Source: Rhodocyclaceae bacterium
GTDB taxonomy: Bacteria; Pseudomonadota; Gammaproteobacteria; Burkholderiales; Rhodocyclaceae
Length of the DNA: 64,000 bases
NCBI GenBank assembly: GCA_016791105.1
Contig: JAEUNM010000101.1
Location: 1-64,000 of the forward strand
Reading direction: 5' to 3'
Shown here: piece by piece, positions 1 through 8,940 of the stretch
How the letters are laid out: every line of letters starts with the position of its first letter
Position numbering within the stretch: position 1 is the first letter of the stretch
Program-made: the position numbers and the translations under genes
Notes under the pieces: model-generated
Databases searched by the model: none
What the model was told of the DNA's origin: nothing
What the model saw: only the letters and a program-made list of their open reading frames with translations

Positions 1-1
1 G

Positions 2-3000
2 TTGAGCCTGCTGCGCCCGCTGGTGGAAAAATTCGCGGTGTCGCTGCAGGGTGCGCTCGCCCACCACGCCCAGAAAGCCGAACAGGCCTGGTCCACCGCG
101 CTCTATGCGGCCATTCCCGATCCGCTCTGGGTAAAGGACACGGCGGGCCGTTTCATCGCCTGCAATGCCGGCTTCGAAGCCCTGATCGGCCATGACACGG
201 CAAGCATTCTGGGTAAAACTGTGGCCGATCTGCTGCCGCCGCAGCAGGCGGACACGATACGTGACGCCGAGCGCTCGGTGCTGGAATCGGGCGCCCCCTC
301 CATGGTGGAAGAATGGCTGGGGCCACCCGGCAGCGAGCGCCGACGCCTGCTGGAAACCGTCAAAGCGCCCATGCGCGATGCCAGTGGCCGCGTGCTTGGC
401 CTGCTCAACGTGGCACGCGACATTACTGAGCGGCGCACCGGCGAACTTGCCAGGCGCGTCGCCGAAACCCGCTATCACGTGCTGTTCGAATCCTTGGCGG
501 CCGGCGTTTTGCTGGTGGACCGCGATGGCGCCATCCGCGCCTGCAACCGTGCCGCCGAGCGCATCCTGCGTTGCGGCGCCGAGCAGCTTTTGGGGCGGGT
601 GATCGAATCCTGTGGCTGGCATTACGCCGCCACCCAGGGCACAGCGCTAAATCCGGGCACCCCGCTCGACCTCGACACGCTGCGCGACGGCGCAGCACGC
701 AGCGACCAGATATACGGCCTGCGTCATGATGACGGCGCCACCACCTGGCTGTCGGTCAGCGCCGAGCCCCTCGACATTTCCAGCGACGGCAGCGCCAATG
801 AAATCGTGCTGTCGTTTTTTGACATTACCGCCCGCACCGAAGCAGAGGCCGCATTGGCCGAGTCGCGCGCCCAGGTCGAACTGGCACTGGACGCTTCGCG
901 GGCCGGTCTGTGGAACTGGAACATTGCCACCGGCGTGGCCGATTTCGACGCACGCTGGGCGGAAATCGTCGGCTACAGACTGGACGAATTACCGCCGCAC
1001 ATCGACCTTTGGGCACGCCACGCCCATCCGGACGACATCGAGCCGGCGCGCGCCATGCTGCTCGATCATTTGCGCGGCAAGTTGGCACTGTTCGAACTCG
1101 AAGTGCGCATGCGCCACCGCGACGGCCACTGGATTTGGGTGCAGGACCGCGGCTGTGTGGTCGAGCGTGACGGTGACGGCCGCGCGGTACGTATGGCCGG
1201 CACACGCCTGGACATTACCCGCCGCAAGGCCGACGAAATGGCCATGCAGGCCGAGCACGCGCTATTTGCGCGCGGCCCGGTGGCGGTGCTGGGCTGGCCG
1301 GTGGATATGGACAAACCGCTCTTGTATGCCTCGCACAACGTGGTGAGCATATTCGGCTACAGCGCGATAGAAATGCAGGCGCCGGATTTCCGCTACGCCA
1401 ATCTGGTCGATCCGGAAGATTTGCTGCGCATCACGACGGAAGTGCGGCAGTTCATCGCGGCCGGGCGCCAGCACTGGGTGCACCGCTACCGCATCCGCCA
1501 TGCCGACGGCAGCACGCGCTGGCTGTACGACCAGACCACGGTGCAACCGGACCCGGACGGCGTGGTGCGGCAATTGCGCGGCTACGTGATGGACGATACG
1601 GAAAGGCGCGCGCAGGAAGATCAGTTGCGCAAGCTGTCCATGGCCGTCGAACAATGCCCGGTCGGCGTCGTGATTGCCGATCACGGCGGCCGTATCGAAT
1701 ACGTCAATGCCAGTTTCAGCCGCATGACCGGCTATGAGGCGGACGAGGTCCAATACGGTGACGCGGCCGAATTTGTCGCGGGCGACGAGAGCGGCGCCGC
1801 CAGCGACGCCATGTGGGACGAATTGCGCAATGGACGTTCGTGGCTGCGCGAATCGAGCCGGCTGCGCAAGGACGGCAGCCGCTACGCCCAGGCTTTGCTG
1901 ATGGCGCCCATGCGCGGCGGCGACGGCCGCATCACGCATTTTCTCGGCATCATCGAAGAAATTACCGAGCGCAAGCGCATCGAAGCCGAATTGCTGCGCC
2001 ACCGCGACCACCTCGAAGAACTGGTGGCCGAGCGCACCGCCAAACTGGCGGCCGCCACCCGCGAGGCCGAAGCGGCCAGCCGTGCGAAATCCACCTTCCT
2101 GGCCAATATGAGCCACGAAATGCGCACGCCGCTGAATGCCATCCTGGGCTTCACGCACCTGTTGCAACAGGCGGCGCAGGGCCAGTCGCAACAGGAACAA
2201 TTGCGTCAGGTAGGCCTGTCGGCACAGCACCTGCTCGACCTGATCAATGCAATTCTCGACCTGTCGCGCATCGAAGCCGGAAAGCTGGATGTGGACGCCA
2301 GCGAATTCGACCTCGACGAGTTGCTCGACAGCCTCGCCGCGATGGTGGCGGATCAAGCCGCGGCGCGCGGCCTCGGCCTGATTTTCGACGTGGCACCCGA
2401 CATGCCCGGCAGCCTGCGCGGCGACGCGCTGCGGCTCAAGCAAATTCTCGCCAACCTGCTATCCAACGCAGTCAAATTTACGCAGCAGGGCCACATCGTC
2501 TTGCGGATTCGCGCAGACGCTGCCGCTGATGGACGCCTGCACACGATATTCGACGTGGAGGACAGCGGCCCGGGCATCGCGCCCGACATGATGCGGCGCC
2601 TGTTTCAACCTTTCGAACAAGGCGACGCCTCGACCACCCGGCATTTCGGCGGCAGCGGGCTGGGCCTCGCCATTTCGCGCGGGCTGGCGGAACTGCTGGA
2701 CGGCAAGCTTTCGGCACAAAGCCGAATCGGCACAGGGACCACCTTCCGCCTGGAACTTACGCTACAACCCGCCGGCCCCAGCGCCGCCCCGCCGTTCGCG
2801 CGCCACACCTTGCTGCTGCTGCATGCGGCGGGTGCACCGCGCGACGCACTGGCACACGCCCTGGGCAATCTGGGCGCCAGGGTGGAGTGTGTGTCCAGTA
2901 TGGACGCCGCCTACACCTGGCTGGGCAGGGTGCAAGCCGGTCCGGCGGCACCCTTATTGGTGATGCTCGACCCCGGCCCCGACAACGGGCATGGCACGAC

Positions 3001-4294
3001 AGCGGCGCGCACCCTGCGCGGAGCGGCCGAACGCCCGCTGCAATTGATCGCGCTGTGTCGCGGCAACGCCCCCCAACTGGACGATTTGCTCGCCGCGTCC
3101 TATGACGGCTGGCTGGCGCAGCCGGTGCGCCGGCGCAACTGTGCGGAAATGATGGCGCGCCTCGCGCGCGGTCAGCCCATGCCGGCGCCGGTGCTGCAGT
3201 ATTTTCCGACGGTGCAGCGCAGCTTCGGTACGGCCCGCATCCTGCTGGTGGAAGACCATACCGTGAATCAGCAGGTTGCGCTGCAATTGCTGGCGGCGGT
3301 CGGGCTAGGCGCCGATCTGGCCGCCGATGGCCTGCGCGCCGTGGAAATGGCGCGCGCCGGCAATTACTCGCTGATTTTGATGGACGTGCAAATGCCGGTC
3401 ATGGATGGCCTGGCCGCCACGCGCGAAATTCGCCGGCTGCCGCAGTGCGCACAGGTGCCCATCATCGCGATGACCGCGGACGCATTCAGGGAAGACCGCG
3501 AACGCTGTCTGGCCGCCGGCATGAATGGGCATATCGCAAAACCCATAGACCCGGAGCACTTGTACGCGGCGCTGGAAAAATGGCTGGCCGCCGAACGCCC
3601 ACGCAGCGCGCCGCCCGCTCCGCCAGCCGCAGCCCCGGCGTCTGGCCTGCACGCACTCGAGGCCATAGACGGACTGAATCCGGAGGCCGGACTCAAAACC
3701 GTGCTGGGGCGCGTCGCACAGTACACACGCCTGTTGCGCAAATTTGCCGCCGGGCGTTACGGCAATATCGACGAGTTGGACATATTGCTGGCAGCACGCG
3801 ATTTCGACGCCGCGCAGCGCCTGGCTCATACGCTCAAGGGCGTCGCCGGCAGCCTGGGCGCGCACGCACTGCAAAAGCTGGCGGGCGAGCTGAATACCCG
3901 CCTGCGCGAGGACGCGGAAGCGCCCGATGTCGCCCAACTGGCGGCCCGCGTAAACGTCGAACGCACGCGCCTGGCGGGTGCCATCCGCGCCGCCCTGCCG
4001 GACGCGCCGGCGCTGGATCGCAGCACCCTGGACTGGATCGCCGCCTTGAGCGCGGCGCGCAAACTGGTGGCACTGGCGGAACGGCGCGCCATCGCCGCGC
4101 TACAACATTTCGAAGAACACGGCCCCTTGTTGCGCGCGGCATTGGGCGAGACGCACTGGCAGGCGCTCGATGCAGCGCTCGACGCAATGCGCTACGATGC
4201 CGCACTCGACGTGCTGCGCCAGGCCGCCATGGCCGAGGCGCGGCTGGCAGAACTTTTCGCTGCGACGGCCGTGCCGCCGCCTCAACCATCATGA
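2..4294 (+). CDS. Multi-PAS hybrid sensor histidine kinase with receiver and Hpt domains (5' partial)
   Basis: A large hybrid kinase that probably senses a signal through PAS domains and passes phosphate along His-Asp-His. The frame is open to the left edge, so the TTG at base 2 is only the first possible start; the first residues look like the end of another domain, perhaps GAF. In window numbering: about five PAS/PAC units at 30-665, a coiled coil, a HisKA H-box (SHEMRTPLN, His705), a HATPase with the N box and G boxes at about 790-910, a degenerate receiver at about 925-1060, a good receiver with MDVQMPVMDG (Asp1128), and an Hpt motif AHTLKGVAGS (His1276). No membrane segment is visible in this part. 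Its stop overlaps the start of the HIT gene (ATGA), so the two are probably translated together. The signal and the output partner are unknown. Confidence 0.9.
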   Translation: MSLLRPLVEKFAVSLQGALAHHAQKAEQAWSTALYAAIPDPLWVKDTAGRFIACNAGFEALIGHDTASILGKTVADLLPPQQADTIRDAERSVLESGAPSMVEEWLGPPGSERRRLLETVKAPMRDASGRVLGLLNVARDITERRTGELARRVAETRYHVLFESLAAGVLLVDRDGAIRACNRAAERILRCGAEQLLGRVIESCGWHYAATQGTALNPGTPLDLDTLRDGAARSDQIYGLRHDDGATTWLSVSAEPLDISSDGSANEIVLSFFDITARTEAEAALAESRAQVELALDASRAGLWNWNIATGVADFDARWAEIVGYRLDELPPHIDLWARHAHPDDIEPARAMLLDHLRGKLALFELEVRMRHRDGHWIWVQDRGCVVERDGDGRAVRMAGTRLDITRRKADEMAMQAEHALFARGPVAVLGWPVDMDKPLLYASHNVVSIFGYSAIEMQAPDFRYANLVDPEDLLRITTEVRQFIAAGRQHWVHRYRIRHADGSTRWLYDQTTVQPDPDGVVRQLRGYVMDDTERRAQEDQLRKLSMAVEQCPVGVVIADHGGRIEYVNASFSRMTGYEADEVQYGDAAEFVAGDESGAASDAMWDELRNGRSWLRESSRLRKDGSRYAQALLMAPMRGGDGRITHFLGIIEEITERKRIEAELLRHRDHLEELVAERTAKLAAATREAEAASRAKSTFLANMSHEMRTPLNAILGFTHLLQQAAQGQSQQEQLRQVGLSAQHLLDLINAILDLSRIEAGKLDVDASEFDLDELLDSLAAMVADQAAARGLGLIFDVAPDMPGSLRGDALRLKQILANLLSNAVKFTQQGHIVLRIRADAAADGRLHTIFDVEDSGPGIAPDMMRRLFQPFEQGDASTTRHFGGSGLGLAISRGLAELLDGKLSAQSRIGTGTTFRLELTLQPAGPSAAPPFARHTLLLLHAAGAPRDALAHALGNLGARVECVSSMDAAYTWLGRVQAGPAAPLLVMLDPGPDNGHGTTAARTLRGAAERPLQLIALCRGNAPQLDDLLAASYDGWLAQPVRRRNCAEMMARLARGQPMPAPVLQYFPTVQRSFGTARILLVEDHTVNQQVALQLLAAVGLGADLAADGLRAVEMARAGNYSLILMDVQMPVMDGLAATREIRRLPQCAQVPIIAMTADAFREDRERCLAAGMNGHIAKPIDPEHLYAALEKWLAAERPRSAPPAPPAAAPASGLHALEAIDGLNPEAGLKTVLGRVAQYTRLLRKFAAGRYGNIDELDILLAARDFDAAQRLAHTLKGVAGSLGAHALQKLAGELNTRLREDAEAPDVAQLAARVNVERTRLAGAIRAALPDAPALDRSTLDWIAALSAARKLVALAERRAIAALQHFEEHGPLLRAALGETHWQALDAALDAMRYDAALDVLRQAAMAEARLAELFAATAVPPPQPS

Positions 4295-4716
4295 GCTACG
4301 ACCCGAACAACCCATTCGCCAAAATCCTGCGCAAGGAAATTCCCTGCATACCGCTATACGAAGACGACGCTACGCTGGCCATCATGGACATCATGCCGCA
4401 GGCCGACGGCCACGTGCTGGTACTTACCAAAGAGCCGGCCGCCACGCTGCCCGAAATGTCGCCCGAAGGCGCCGCGCGCTGCATACGTACCGTGCACGCG
4501 CTGCTGCCGGCGATATGCCGGGCGGTCGGCGTGGAATCCGTGGTGGTCAGCCAGTTCAATGGCGCGGCGGCCGGACAGAGTGTGCCGCACGTGCATTTTC
4601 ACATCATCCCGCGCGCGCCCGGCGTCGCCCTGCGCCGCCATGCCGCGCAGCCGGAAAACCCGCAAACTTTGGCCGATCTGGCCGTGCGCATACGCGCCGA
4701 ACTGGATCGCGGCTGA
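4291..4716 (+). CDS. HIT-family nucleotide-binding protein
   Basis: A 141-residue protein of the histidine triad family, whose members hydrolyse or transfer nucleotidyl groups from phosphoramidates and dinucleotides. The diagnostic motif HVHFHII lies near residue 107 (His-x-His-x-His-hydrophobic), and the length is normal for HinT/Hit proteins. The start ATG overlaps the stop of the upstream hybrid kinase by 4 nt, and the ABC ATPase gene follows after 13 nt, so the three genes look like one operon. No functional link between them is known to me. The family call is firm; the substrate is unknown. Confidence 0.93.
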   Translation: MSYDPNNPFAKILRKEIPCIPLYEDDATLAIMDIMPQADGHVLVLTKEPAATLPEMSPEGAARCIRTVHALLPAICRAVGVESVVVSQFNGAAAGQSVPHVHFHIIPRAPGVALRRHAAQPENPQTLADLAVRIRAELDRG

Positions 4717-4729
4717 GCGGGATAAAGGC

Positions 4730-5536
4730 ATGACGCACGTGGACGACGCGCTGGTGGTGGTCGAAGGGGTACATTTTTCCTACGGCCAGCGCAAGGTATT
4801 CGACGGACTGGAACTGCGCATTCCACGCGGCAAGGTATGTGCCGTGCTGGGCGTGAGCGGCTGCGGAAAAACCACCTTGCTGCGCCTCATAGGCGGCCAG
4901 TTGCGCCCGGCGCGCGGCAGCGTGAGCGTGGATGGGCAGGTGGTGCATCGCCTGTCGGCCGACGCGCTGTACGAATTGCGCAAAAAAATGGGCATGATGT
5001 TCCAGGCCGGCGGCTTGTTTTCGGACCTCACCGTGTTCGACAACGTGGCTTTCGCGGTGCGCGAACACACCGACCTGCCGGAAGACCTGATTTACGATCT
5101 GGTGCTCATGAAGCTCAACGCGGTCGGCTTGCGCGGCGCACACCGCCTCATGCCCACCGAACTGTCGGGCGGCATGGCGCGCCGTGTTGCGCTGGCACGC
5201 GCCATCGCGCTCGATCCGCTGCTCATCATTTACGACGAGCCTTTCGCCGGCCTCGACCCGATCTCGCTAAACGTGGTCGCCAATCTGCTGCGCAAGCTGA
5301 ATGACGCGCTCAAGGTGACCACCATCGTCGTAACCTATGACGTGCACGAATCGCTCAAGGTGGTGGACTACATTTACCTGATCGACGGCGGCAAGGTGAT
5401 CGCCCAGGGCACGCCGCAGGACTTGCAGCAAAGTACCGATCCTTTCGTGCGCCAGTTCATCGACGCGCGTCCGGACGGGCCGGTGTCGTTTCACGCCGAC
5501 TGCCGGCATTACGCCGCCGATCTGGGCTTGGCCTGA
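4730..5536 (+). CDS. MlaF-like ABC transporter ATP-binding protein, orphan, H-loop His replaced by Tyr
   Basis: A 268-residue ABC ATPase resembling MlaF/Ttg2A, the cytoplasmic ATPase of the phospholipid-trafficking Mla complex. Walker A is GVSGCGKTT (about residues 40-48), the signature is LSGGMARRVALARAIALDP, which is typical of the Mla branch, and Walker B is LLIIYDEPFAGLDP. Where the H-loop should read SHD the sequence reads TYD (Tyr203), so the switch histidine is missing. In Mla operons mlaE, mlaD and mlaC follow; here a 284-nt gap and an unrelated hypothetical follow instead. The ATG at 4730 was chosen because it follows the HIT stop and starts the family's N-terminus; the frame is open upstream of it. 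It may be a remnant, or may serve a permease encoded elsewhere. Confidence 0.85.
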   Translation: MTHVDDALVVVEGVHFSYGQRKVFDGLELRIPRGKVCAVLGVSGCGKTTLLRLIGGQLRPARGSVSVDGQVVHRLSADALYELRKKMGMMFQAGGLFSDLTVFDNVAFAVREHTDLPEDLIYDLVLMKLNAVGLRGAHRLMPTELSGGMARRVALARAIALDPLLIIYDEPFAGLDPISLNVVANLLRKLNDALKVTTIVVTYDVHESLKVVDYIYLIDGGKVIAQGTPQDLQQSTDPFVRQFIDARPDGPVSFHADCRHYAADLGLA

Positions 5537-5781
5537 ACCTGAGCGCCGCGCACACGGCACAGGCGCTGTTGCGGCGCCGCAACCCGGCCCCGGGCATACC
5601 TCACGTATTACTTTAACTTCTGGCGCTATCCGCGCGAATTTACTACAGTAAAAATCCGCACCCAGCATTGGTGGCGGACCCGGCGCGGCCTGCCAGCGCC
5701 GTGCAGATATTCACGCCGGCAGCCTCAAGCTTTTGCTGCGGGTGCCGAAAATACTGCAAGCCGGATCGACCCGATCGCAAG

Positions 5782-5799
5782 GGCCGGCGAAAGCCGGCC
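5782..5799 (+). repeat. GNRA-loop hairpin in the leader of the 5821 gene
   Basis: A perfect 7-bp stem, GGCCGGC/GCCGGCC, closed by a GAAA tetraloop. It lies just upstream of the ribosome binding site (AGGAGG at about 5808-5813) of the following gene. The rest of the 284-nt gap (5537-5820) is GC rich with further short inverted repeats and no gene. The hairpin could tune translation or be part of a larger RNA structure. It does not match the c-di-GMP riboswitch consensus well enough to be called one. Confidence 0.4.
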
Positions 5800-5820
5800 A
5801 CGTGCCAGGAGGATGCCACC

Positions 5821-6336
5821 ATGAACCGCAGCGACCCTCTAGACAATCTGTCCATCGCCCTGTCGTGTGCAGTCGGACTGGATTTGCTGGCCGTCGCAGC
5901 CCGCCGCGGTGCCGCCGAGCGGCGCCCGCGCCGCGACGAATGCGAGGTATACCTGTTCCCGCAGGGCTTTGCCGGCGCACCGCTGGCAGAAGGCGCGAGC
6001 GGCACGGCGGACACGGTCGTGGTGGTCGGGCCGCGCGCGGATGCCTGCGTTTATTTCGGCGCCGATCTGGCCTATCACCTGGAACGTCCGAACCGCCGCT
6101 TTTTCCTTGATCTGGCGGCACGCGACCTGCGCCCGGCATCTCAGGCAGCTTGTTATGAAGGCATGGACGACGATTCCATTCAGTCTGCCTCCATCGCCAT
6201 GGAAACCGACCTGGCGCACCTGCTCGCCGCGGTACGCGCGGGCGACCCCGCCAGCGGTCCGTGGGTAGCCAAACTGTTGCGCGATTTCGCCAGCCGCTTC
6301 GACACGACGCGCCGGGCGGAAGTCTGCGCCGCCTGA
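5821..6336 (+). CDS. Hypothetical protein
   Basis: A 171-residue acidic, probably cytoplasmic protein that I do not recognise. It has no signal peptide, no clear membrane helix and no known catalytic motif. The N-terminal 30 residues look helical (NLSIALSCAVGLDLLAVAARRG), followed by Arg-rich and Asp/Ala-rich segments. The start is set by a strong AGGAGG seven bases before the ATG; the same frame is open further upstream but has no ribosome binding site there. It is the last plus-strand gene before a convergent kinase gene. Codon use matches its neighbours, so it is likely real. Confidence 0.65.
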   Translation: MNRSDPLDNLSIALSCAVGLDLLAVAARRGAAERRPRRDECEVYLFPQGFAGAPLAEGASGTADTVVVVGPRADACVYFGADLAYHLERPNRRFFLDLAARDLRPASQAACYEGMDDDSIQSASIAMETDLAHLLAAVRAGDPASGPWVAKLLRDFASRFDTTRRAEVCAA

Positions 6337-6432
6337 AGTCTTCCACCGCCTGGCTGCGGCAAGTTACCGGCCTTCCCCTGTTTCACAGCGCCTTTCAGCG
6401 CGCCCTCGCTCGAATCTGCCGCTCCCCCCGTC

Positions 6433-8766
6433 TCAGTGCTTGAGGGCGAGCAAAGCCTGGTTGCGCAGCGTGCGCAGCAAGGCCAATTCTTTTTCGCTCA
6501 CGACTATGCTTCCGGCGTTCTGCTTGTCGGCGTAAATGAGCGCTACCGGCACATTGCGCAAGCGTAGGGGCAACAGCAAAAACGTGGCGGCGGCCAGGTT
6601 GCGGCGGAACCACTCGGGTACGCTGCGCTCGATATCCGGCGCGTTGGCGTCGGATATGAGCACATCCACGCCGCGCGCCAGGGCCAGGTTGAATATGTCG
6701 CTTTGCCCGCCCACCGCGAAACGCAAACGGCGCGCCGCGTCGTCGGCATCGCCGCCCAGGCCGAAACGGCCCTGCATGAAATTCGAGCGCGCGTCGCGCA
6801 CGCAAATGAGCACGCGCTGAAAGCCCATGGCGCGATACATGGTTTCAAGAATGATGCGCAGCAAATCGGTGACGGAAAATTCTTCCACCAGTGCGTTGCT
6901 GATGTCCTGAATACCGGCCGACAGGATGGATTGGGCATCGCCCTCGCCCCCGTCCTGAGCCGGCGGCTGGGCAAACAAGCCGGTTTCCTGCAACGCGCCG
7001 GGTGCTGCAGTGGCCGCTGCCGGCGCCGCGCTCGCCCCGCCCTCGCCTTGCAATTGCCGCCCGATGCGGGTTTCCTTGAGGCTCACGCGCAATACCTGGG
7101 CCAAGGCGGTAAATTCGCGCGTGGACTTTTCCAGCGCTTCGTCCAGGTGGTTCTGGCTTAGTGAAATCGCCTCGCGATAGCGCCGCCGCAACTGGTCGAA
7201 TTCACGCGCGCGCTCGGCTTTGGGCAATCTATCTATGGTGTCGCACAACTCGGACGACAAGGCCGAAAGGGTACGCAAGCGGCCCTCGCGGTCTTTCGCA
7301 ACCGGATTTTCGTCCGCCGCCACGCGCCGCATGCTGGCAACGATGGTGTCCGGGAAGCCCCAGGCGCGCGCAACCCCCATGCCCAAATCCTGAAAACTTT
7401 GGCCCAGCACACGCCCAGCGGCGGTTTCGTCACTCAGATTTTCGCGCTGCGCGAGGCGCGCGATCGCGGCGGCTTCTTCGGGCAGGTAATAGTGCGTGAG
7501 CAAGCGCCCCAGACGGTGGAACAAGGCGCAGATGAAAGCTTCTTCCGCGTCGCGCGGGGAATGCGCCAGCGCCAGTTCGCGTGCCAGGGTGCTGCTCAGG
7601 ATGGCGCGCAGAAATTCTTCGCGCAATGTACCGGCATGCTGTTTGTTGCCCAGGTGTTCAAACAGGATGAGCGACACCGCAATATTGCGTATCGCATCCA
7701 GCCCCAGTACCACGACGGCGCGTGAAATGGTGCTGATGTCGCTCGCGCCGGGCGGGCGATAGAAGGCGGAATTCACCAGACGCAGAATTTTGCTGGTGAG
7801 CGCAACGTCCTTGAGAATGGCATTGGCCACCGTATTGACGTTTTCGCCTTCCGAGCGGGTAAGTCGATTGACCGCTCCAACCGCCGTCGACAGGGCAGGA
7901 AAATCGCTTTTGTGGCGCATGCGGCGCAGCAGGAAATCCAGCGTGCCGCCGCCCGCAGTGGGGCCGGCGGCCGGGCGCAGATAGGCGCTCAGTGCGTCGC
8001 GCATGTGCGCGGCGCTGGGCCAACGTTCGGCCGGATCGCGCGCCAGCGCCTTGGCGAGCAGGTCGCGCAGGCGTTCGTCCAGGCCCGCGGCGGCGGCCGG
8101 CAATTCCACTGGATGATTGGCGATCTGATGCAGGGCCTGAAAATTGTCGCTGGCCGTAATCGCCCGCCGCCCGAACAGCATTTCGAACAGCACCAGGCCG
8201 GCCGCGAATACGTCGCCGGCCGCAGACGGCGGCGCGCCTGCGATATATTCCGGCGCCATGTAACAGGGCGAACCGACGAGGGCAGCAGTTTCACGGCCGG
8301 CGGCCTCGACCCGCACGGCGATACCAAAATCCATCACGCGCGCGGCCCCGTCCGCGCCGACCAGAATATTCGATGGCTTCAGATCGCGGTGTATCACCCC
8401 GGCGTCGTGGGCATGCTGCAGCGCATCCAGCACGTCCGCCATCATGGCCGCCGCGCGTTCCGGCGGCAATGCACCTTCGCGCCGTATCAGGCCGGCCAGC
8501 GTGCCGCCTTCGACATATTCGAACACCAGATAGGGCTCGCCAGCATGCTCACCGGCTTCGAATACCGGCACGATGTGCGGATGGCGCAAGCGGCTCACGG
8601 CGCGCGCCTCGGCGATGAGGGCCTGGCCGGCCCCCTCGGCTTGCCCGGTAAGACGCAGGGTTTTGATCGCCACTTCGCGTGCCAGTTGGGGGTCCCAGGC
8701 CAGATGCACCTGGCTTTGGGCGCCCTTACCCAGCATGCGGCGCAATTCGAAGCGGGCGATGCGCAT
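6433..8766 (-). CDS. Serine/threonine protein kinase fused to HDOD and GAF-like domains
   Basis: A 777-residue soluble signalling protein. Residues 1-265 are a complete Hanks-type kinase: glycine loop GKGAQSQV, Lys35 in VAIK, HRDLKPSN with catalytic Asp128, and DFG at 146-148. Residues about 275-500 are an HDOD domain (an HD-like fold without the HD metal motif), recognisable from the NTVANAILKDVALTSKILRLVNSAFY stretch. A linker with an Ala/Pro/Gly-rich part leads to a GAF-like domain at about 610-777. HDOD proteins act in signalling with c-di-GMP or other regulators, so the fusion probably couples phosphorylation to such a pathway. The MASE1 histidine kinase lies 174 nt upstream on the same strand. 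The substrate is unknown. Confidence 0.9.
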   Translation of the reverse strand: MRIARFELRRMLGKGAQSQVHLAWDPQLAREVAIKTLRLTGQAEGAGQALIAEARAVSRLRHPHIVPVFEAGEHAGEPYLVFEYVEGGTLAGLIRREGALPPERAAAMMADVLDALQHAHDAGVIHRDLKPSNILVGADGAARVMDFGIAVRVEAAGRETAALVGSPCYMAPEYIAGAPPSAAGDVFAAGLVLFEMLFGRRAITASDNFQALHQIANHPVELPAAAAGLDERLRDLLAKALARDPAERWPSAAHMRDALSAYLRPAAGPTAGGGTLDFLLRRMRHKSDFPALSTAVGAVNRLTRSEGENVNTVANAILKDVALTSKILRLVNSAFYRPPGASDISTISRAVVVLGLDAIRNIAVSLILFEHLGNKQHAGTLREEFLRAILSSTLARELALAHSPRDAEEAFICALFHRLGRLLTHYYLPEEAAAIARLAQRENLSDETAAGRVLGQSFQDLGMGVARAWGFPDTIVASMRRVAADENPVAKDREGRLRTLSALSSELCDTIDRLPKAERAREFDQLRRRYREAISLSQNHLDEALEKSTREFTALAQVLRVSLKETRIGRQLQGEGGASAAPAAATAAPGALQETGLFAQPPAQDGGEGDAQSILSAGIQDISNALVEEFSVTDLLRIILETMYRAMGFQRVLICVRDARSNFMQGRFGLGGDADDAARRLRFAVGGQSDIFNLALARGVDVLISDANAPDIERSVPEWFRRNLAAATFLLLPLRLRNVPVALIYADKQNAGSIVVSEKELALLRTLRNQALLALKH

Positions 8767-8866
8767 CAGACCGCTCGCTCCGCGACCGCATCGGCTTCTG
8801 CCCGGCCCGGCATGGTTGCGGCTCCCCGCTCAGTTTGTTTCGATAGGTGAAGGTCCATGGTTCGCA

Positions 8867-8885
8867 TGAATATCCCGTGAATATC
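8867..8885 (-). promoter_or_regulatory. Direct repeat TGAATATC with 11-nt period upstream of the kinase-HDOD gene
   Basis: Two perfect copies of TGAATATC at 8867-8874 and 8878-8885, separated by CCG, so the repeat period is 11 nt. OmpR/PhoB-type regulators typically bind direct repeats with this period. The site lies about 100 nt upstream of the kinase-HDOD start, in the 174-nt gap that should hold its promoter. The binding protein is inferred, not known. Confidence 0.35.
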
Positions 8886-8940
8886 AATACCGCCCTGCGG
8901 CGCCCGGCACCGGCCCGGTGCGCAAGCCCTTTGGCTGCGC

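Noticed and set aside
1262..2443. A 393-codon minus-strand frame inside the hybrid kinase gene.
   Set aside because: The plus-strand kinase domains fully explain this stretch; no RBS or family signal for the antisense frame.
5610..5640. Possible sigma54 promoter (GG-N10-GC) in the leader of the 5821 gene.
   Set aside because: Only the minimal GG/GC dinucleotides match; chance matches are frequent in GC-rich DNA.
5690..5815. Possible c-di-GMP (GEMM) riboswitch because of a GAAA-capped hairpin and GCAAG segments.
   Set aside because: The conserved core sequence around the tetraloop receptor is not present in the right order.
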